A stretch of 64,000 bases of DNA from Jaltomata sinuosa. Taxonomy: Eukaryota; Streptophyta; Magnoliopsida; Solanales; Solanaceae. Each line of letters starts with the position of its first letter. The first letter of the stretch is position 1. Position numbers and translations under genes: made by a program. The notes below the pieces were generated by a model. That model had not been told where the DNA came from, did no database searches, and saw nothing but the letters and a program-made list of their open reading frames with translations. Location of the stretch: the NCBI GenBank assembly GCA_003996215.1, contig QJPP01001818.1, positions 1 to 64,000 on the forward strand, read 5' to 3'. Shown here piece after piece: positions 58,428 through 64,000 of this stretch.

Positions 58428-58815
58428 GTGAATACTTTTTAATAAATAATTACTATTTTTAGCGATATTTTTTATTTATTACCATCCATAGTAATACATA
58501 GCAATACTATGATAAATATGCACTATGTATTAAAAGTGAATTATACATGCAATATAAATGTATTATAAGTGTTTTAAAATGTATTACGCTGGTTTGGTAA
58601 GAAATTGATACAATGTATTATAAGTGTATTAACGTGTGTGATAAATATACTATCCATGAATAAAACTTGTATTATATGTGTTTTATAAATTATTCTCTAT
58701 AAATATATATTAAAATTGTATTATAAATGTATTATAAGCGTCCAGTAAAAAAAATAATTATTATTATAGATGATAAATATTTTCTTAATATATCATATCT
58801 ATGTAGGTTTCCTTA
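58428..58815. repeat. AT-rich dispersed repeat (copy 2)
   Basis: Aligns with 24001-24385 over its full length in the same orientation, with scattered substitutions and short indels. Confidence 0.8.
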
Positions 58816-61237
58816 ATATAAAGGCCCTCACACTAATCTGCCCACTAGGAGATCACTAGGGTCCAGGGAAGTGCACAAATAGTAGCTTTTGGAGTCGCCA
58901 TTTAACTGATGTCAACTGTATATATTTTCTTATAAGTTTATCCGCTTTTGAAAATATTTTAGGCATACATCATTGAGACTGAAAATTCGTGTCTAAAGTG
59001 CATGTCAAAATTGTCTTAACTTTCAGGCATGTGTGTTTGAATTTATTTTGGCATTTTTTTTCTTCTTCTTTGAATTTCAACAATTCAACACCCAAAATTA
59101 TTCCAATAAGCTCAATTTTGAAACATAAGCTTCATATATCATAAAGAACAAAATTTAATTATCAATTTGTCAAAATAACAATAAATCTAACTAACTCATT
59201 TAACACCATTTAATTTTTTTCATGTGTATCTGTGCAACACATGTTAAAAATGGCTAAAATTTCAGACATGTGTGTCTTAACGTAGAAGCAGAAACAGAAT
59301 AAACTAAAAAAAAAGTATATTTTTTTGCCTAAAAGTTATCTAATACTGAATATTCGTGCAAAACAATATATATACAACAAATATTAATTAAATGAGACGA
59401 TCAAAATAGAATAGCCATTAATTTTTTATAATTGCATGCAACAATTGAGTGGTTTCAGTTTGAATTAGGGTATGGGTTTTATTTAGAAAATCACTACAAT
59501 TTGTAAATTAATCTCTGAACTGTAAATTGTTCGTGCGGGGACTATAAAATGTTATCAAACATACTTCAAACGTCGGGCCCATTTGGGAGAAGCGCTCCCT
59601 ATCAAAAAAAATTCATACTCAGGGCTCAAACTCAAGACATTAAAGAAGGAGCAGTCTCATCCACTGCACCACATCCTTTGGTGATTACTTCAAAGTTCAA
59701 ACCCAATTAAACAAGATATAGTTCCCTAATTTCAAAATATTTTCTTGTAAACTTTAGTTGAGACGTAATTTTCGAATGACATACGCCAATTTGTTTAATT
59801 TAATTACTCCATTAATTATGGAAGTTGCCAAACTTTGCGGAATCTGCTGTTTGATAGGAAGTCCCCCTCCACGTGGGTTTTGGTTGCATATATAAATAAT
59901 TAATAAATCAATGCATATAATATGACGATATTTATTTAGAAAAAATTGTTTACATTCATCATCATTTATATTTTATATAAATATAGCATAATTAACTATT
60001 ATTCACTAATTAATATGATTTGGTATAATAATAGGGTAAGTAAGTGTTTGTCCTTATGGAAATATTAATTAGTTTGTGTTGTGATGGTCTAATATGACCT
60101 AACATCAGATCCACTCTATAGTCCACCATTTTTGGAAGTTACATCCTACGAAATTTAGATATAATAATATAAATTAAATGATTATGTTTTGTGTAATTCT
60201 AACTCAAATTATGATAATGTTTAAGGTTACAAAATAAGATATCTAAAAAACTTTTGTTATGTGATATTTTCTTGGGGGTAATATATATATAGCACGTTTA
60301 AATTTTTTTTACTTTTCTATAATTGAATCAATTTAATTTAAAATTTCATATCTATTCTTAATAAAATAATTTATAGCCTTACAAATGTCTAAAGTTATTT
60401 CAAATCATAATTTTGCTTCTGCGTTGGCTTTGCTAGCTTGCATGACGGGCTGTAAGACGCTCAATCAATCGGGCACTATCCCGCCCTTCTTCCTTGATCT
60501 ACACATTCACACTTCTTAGAGTTAAGAAATGTTTTTTTTTAAAATAAAAAATTTATGTCAAGTCAAATAATGTTACGAGATAAAAGTGATTATAACGGAG
60601 GGAAGATGTAAATTGAAAAGAAGTGTGTGTAGAGTCCTGGAAATTGCAGGGCATGAGCTGCATTTCTCACTATTTACGTGTCGTCGGACGCATGAAATAT
60701 GGACAAAAAGTGATGCCTAACGTGGAGTCGTCAAGGACACTGACCTGTTTGTATTTTATGAGTATATTAAACTCTCCATAATTATTGCGATTTGAACACG
60801 ATCGAGTTTAAGTGTTATGATCTCATTGATCTGTATAAATTTTTCTTTAAACTATCAGATTAGTCAAGTATATTGGCAAGTAAAAACTTTAAAATATGAG
60901 ATTTAATTATAATCTTAAAAATAAAATAAATTTCTTTTTTTAATAACTAAAAATGATGTAATAATCTAAATATTTCGTACGTTTATAACTTACTCTTTTG
61001 AGAAAAGTCAAAATAGAGTTTTAAGTTTATCAAGTGTGAAGATTAGGATGAATAAGATTTCTTCTTCATCATCATTAATTAGAGATTTTAGGTTCCAGTT
61101 TTGAATATAACAAAATCATAAAAGAAAACACTTCCTTTTTGAATGAATTTAAATGCAAATTTGAATGAGTCGGAACCTAATGGGAATACCACACAACATA
61201 CATTGGTTGAAAAAATAAAATATTTCTACGTGTGTCT

Positions 61238-61257
61238 AGATACGTTGAACCTAGACA
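61238..61257 (+). promoter_or_regulatory. Candidate UPE-box (sulfur-deficiency element)
   Basis: AGATACGTTGAACCTAGACA differs at one base from the UPE-box consensus as I remember it (AGRTWCATTGAAYCTRGACR), described from the tobacco UP9C promoter and bound by EIL2/SLIM1-type factors. It lies 16 bp before the TATA box of an LSU/UP9 gene. It also overlaps an inverted pair, TGTGTCTAG (61231) and CTAGACACA (61251). Function is inferred. Confidence 0.72.
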
Positions 61258-61273
61258 CACCCCATTATGGGTG

Positions 61274-61280
61274 TATAAAA
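61274..61280 (+). promoter_or_regulatory. TATA box of the LSU gene
   Basis: TATAAAA sits 69 bp upstream of the ATG, implying a start near 61305 and a leader of about 40 nt. Confidence 0.75.
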
Positions 61281-61342
61281 CCTCCTTCAACTCAACACTT
61301 TTTTCCATCAAATTAAATTAATTCATTCAACAATATTCTAAA

Positions 61343-61696
61343 ATGGCTCCGACTATAGCACTGCCTTTCTGGGCCCAATCAAAACCCCACCACCACCACC
61401 GCGGCGGCGAAGTCTCCGCCGTGCCGGAGGCGGAGGTGCTCAGGAAAAGAAACGAAGAGCTGGAGAAGGAATTGAAGAAGAGCGTGGAAAGGGAAGAGAA
61501 AATGAAAGAGGAGTTACAGAAAACATGGAGGAGGTTGAAGGTGGCGGAAGAGGCGGAGGAGCGGCTTTGTTCTCAGCTAGGAGAATTTGAGGCTGAAGCT
61601 GTGGATCAAGCACGGGCTTACAGGGCCCGTGTTGTAGATTTAATGGAACAACTTTCAGCAGCACAAAAACTTCTTCAATCAGCTGCTTCTCAATGA
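61343..61696 (+). CDS. LSU: RESPONSE TO LOW SULFUR (LSU/UP9) family protein
   Basis: A single-exon gene for 117 residues, slightly longer than Arabidopsis LSU proteins because of a His- and Gly-containing N-terminal extension (PHHHHRGGE). From about residue 29 to 110 it is one charged coiled coil carrying the family signature AEEAEERLCSQLGEFEAEA, then DQARAYRARVVDLMEQLSAA. LSU proteins are small cytosolic and nuclear hubs that rise under sulfur shortage and other stress. They bind each other and partners such as ACC oxidase and iron superoxide dismutase. The coding 5' half is GC-richer than its surroundings. The promoter has a clear TATA box and a UPE-like sulfur element. In tobacco the homologue is called UP9. 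Identity is strong; inducibility is inferred. Confidence 0.93.
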   Translation: MAPTIALPFWAQSKPHHHHRGGEVSAVPEAEVLRKRNEELEKELKKSVEREEKMKEELQKTWRRLKVAEEAEERLCSQLGEFEAEAVDQARAYRARVVDLMEQLSAAQKLLQSAASQ

Positions 61697-64000
61697 TTTG
61701 TTGATCGAAAAAAGCCCGTAAATGATTATGCATGCACCTAGTATAGGTAGCTTTTTTCATTTTCTGGGTGTTGGTGTTTTTTTTTTTCCTAGTGTAGGGT
61801 GTAATTGGTTTTTTTTTTTCTTGTATATTAAATTAATTGTCTTCTTCTTGATTGTACGTTAGAGCTTATATATATTATATTCAGTGCATGATCTTTTTTC
61901 TGATTTCCCGCTTGGTGGCTGTTAACACTTTGGGATCCCAGTAATCTGAATTTGCAACATTTCAGAGGTAAAAAGTATAAACGATTTTGTTTCAATGCTC
62001 AATCTCGAAACCACTCCGATCCACCATAACTTTTGCCGGTTTCAGAGGCGAATTAGCGTGTAATTATGGTGCACGTGAAGTTGTGAACCCTTTTCGCAAA
62101 ATTAGATAAAATTTACTAGATAGTTATGTACATATTTTCTAAAATCGATTTAATGTTACTTGTTGAAAAGTATACTACAAAAAGCTTAATGGTGCAGTTG
62201 ATTGAACGCCGCGTTATTTATTAGTAAGAGGTTCAAATATCATTTCTCACTTAACTCATTTTTTCTTTCCCTTTTTAATAGCGTATTCATGTTCTAAAAA
62301 TTTTAGATCCACCTCTGACGATTCCGGTGCATGATCTGGTGGTGATTGTACATCTCCCAAAATATCTTCTCTGGTTGATTTTTCTTCTGATAAACAATAA
62401 CGGAAAATTACAGGAAAGTCGAAATAGCGACCAGGAAATTCAAAACTCAAATAGTTACATTTCGAGACTTGTTCGTTATTCAAATTTCAAATGTTAGTAT
62501 TATTCTCCAGTTCAGACTGTAATAGGAATTTGAGGCAGAGAAATAGTCAGATATACGCAACGAATATTGAGCATCAGCAACTAGAAGCTGGCGGGACAAA
62601 GTTAGGAATTTATTTGCATTTGGAATATATGTTAGTGTTACGTGAAGTCATCATATAGTACGAGTTCATGTTAGAGTTTTTGTCCTGATTTTCGTATCAA
62701 ATTTGAATTTTACTTTTCTTGAAAGAAAAATAAAAGTATTACCATAATTGTTTTTACTTTTTCGATAGGGAAAAAATATAATTCTCTTCCATATATGGCT
62801 AACCTTTTTCTTGGAGAAAAAGTTTTGTACCTCTATAAATTGAAGATCCTCCTTCTCATTCTATTCCACAATAGCATCCACAATGTAGTCGTTTAAAGAG
62901 TCTTGTTTAGGGGGAGATTTTCTCTCAACAATTTTATGTTTTCTTTTATATTAGTTTTTCATATGTAGGTCAATTGGCCAAACCATATCAATAATATGTT
63001 TTTAGTATGTTTTTCTTTGTCATCTAATTTATCACCTTTAAGGTTTGTAATTATAAGCTTCTGCATGACGCCTTCTCGATTTCGAACCCAACAGTACATG
63101 CCTGGGAAAAAGCTTCCTATTCAATATACAGCAAATCACTGTATACTTTTCACTTCGCCTAGAAGAGAAAATCTTCCAACACTCAAATGTCGTGTTTTTA
63201 TAGCCACAAATATTATGATGTAGTAGTATTTAATATCACGAATTTTTAAAATCTTTATTTTCTTTTGTGCAGTCAAAATAGTCATATAAATTGGATATGG
63301 AGGAGTAAATTATGTGCCCCGATTATATAATTTTTGAAATTAAATATTTTCAATAGTGTAAAACATTTAGAAGGGTAAACGTATCAATTGCCATGTCAAA
63401 ATTTCACATGTTATTTGGTTGAGAACTAACTTGAGCATATGATTCTGGACAACAAATTAAATTTATTTCTAATTCAGTGACTGATAAAAGAGCCCCATCG
63501 CCCTCCACCACATGTTTTATTATTTTATTCATAATCATTATATTGCTTTTGTCTTTAACAAATGTTCCTCCACTCTTTAGCTTTTTATATAAGCTCTAAT
63601 TAACCATTCTAAGGGTCAGTCCAGTCCATTTATTCGGATGGTTGTTACTTATTGTATTAACTATTAAACTGTATTGTTAATTTAAATACGTCATTTATTT
63701 TAGTTGTTATTTAAGTAAATTTTATCGTACTATATCGTAAAATTCATCGTGATGTAACAATGAAAAGTCTCTAAGTACTTATTTCTGGCCCTGTTGATGG
63801 AAACCTCCACTCCTTCAGTCTCCTCTATCTTCGGCATCCGAAGAACCTGGTTCTTTGGCAATGTCTCTTTTTATTTTTTTTTATTTTAAAATGGGATAGG
63901 GGAAGGGGATTACTAGTTGAAATCGAACCCTCATCAACAAGGTGACAGTGTCTCTTTCATTACTCTTGGGAGGAGTTTCCGCATAATTAACGACGACTCG
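61697..64000. other. LSU 3' region and intergenic sequence
   Basis: Contains the LSU 3' untranslated region, a hAT-like MITE remnant (62043-62317) and a single MITE end (GGATGGTTGTTACTTATTGT, near 63637). The open frame at 62996-63223 shows no family features. No gene is supported. Confidence 0.55.
62043..62317. mobile_element. hAT-like MITE remnant
   Basis: Ends CAGAGGCGAATTAGC and TAGATCCACCTCTG match the 41124 element, and the interiors align (AAATTAGATA, then ACTTGTTGAAA and GGTTCAAAT-like blocks). No target duplication is visible. Confidence 0.65.

Larger units (their letters stand above)
57892..61342. other. Intergenic, AT-rich
   Basis: No gene across 3.4 kb. It holds the second copy of the 24-kb AT-rich repeat (58428-58815), a GAGCAGTCTCATCCACTGCA-containing repeat fragment near 59580-59690 and the LSU promoter. 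Confidence 0.6.

Noticed and set aside
62996..63223. 75-codon open frame near the right edge
   Set aside because: Isolated, no recognisable domain, no TATA box or splice context; probably chance.

Overview
This is nuclear DNA of a flowering plant, almost certainly a member of the Solanaceae. The genes are split by introns with GT-AG borders, the intergenic DNA is very AT-rich, and the window is littered with small transposons. Several copies of the TTG-tailed (TS-type) SINE typical of nightshades are present. A sulfur-starvation gene carries an upstream motif resembling one I recall from the tobacco UP9C promoter. No prokaryotic operon, CRISPR array or intact virus is present.

Layout. 1-2.8 kb: a decayed LTR-retroelement remnant and a perfect 260-bp tandem duplication. 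2.8-7.6 kb: a nearly complete Ty1/copia element on the minus strand (LTRs, target-site duplication, initiator-Met-tRNA primer site, polypurine tract), disabled by four in-frame stops, with a Stowaway MITE inside one LTR. 7.8-11.7 kb: two tandem intronless family-1 glycosyltransferases, minus strand. 13.9-17.1 kb: an ALMT9-like malate/anion channel in six exons. 18.5-20.3 kb: a four-exon, probably plastid-targeted membrane protein of unknown function. 20.3-25.7 kb: intergenic, with a scrambled fragment of organellar ribosomal DNA. 25.7-27.8 kb: a seven-exon VAN3-binding/FORKED-like protein. 30.7-37.3 kb: a ten-exon full-size ABCB transporter with two intact nucleotide-binding domains. 38.4-41.9 kb, minus: a ZUFSP/ZUP1-type C78 peptidase with an N-terminal ubiquitin-binding zinc finger. 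45.3-51.1 kb, minus: autophagy protein ATG13, whose 3.8-kb intron holds an A-B-inverted A-B rearrangement. 52.6-57.9 kb: a second, heavily decayed copia element, plus strand. 61.3-61.7 kb: a single-exon RESPONSE TO LOW SULFUR (LSU/UP9) gene. The rest is intergenic with MITE remnants.

The genes do not form a pathway. The only local gene family is the glycosyltransferase pair, which is duplicated together with its promoter. In one copy an otherwise conserved Trp in the donor-sugar motif has become Arg. The exon models were assembled by hand from splice sites and reading-frame continuity. All close in frame; the least certain border is the start of exon 3 in the C78 peptidase. The most testable regulatory observation is a 20-bp near-match to the sulfur-deficiency UPE-box directly upstream of the LSU TATA box.
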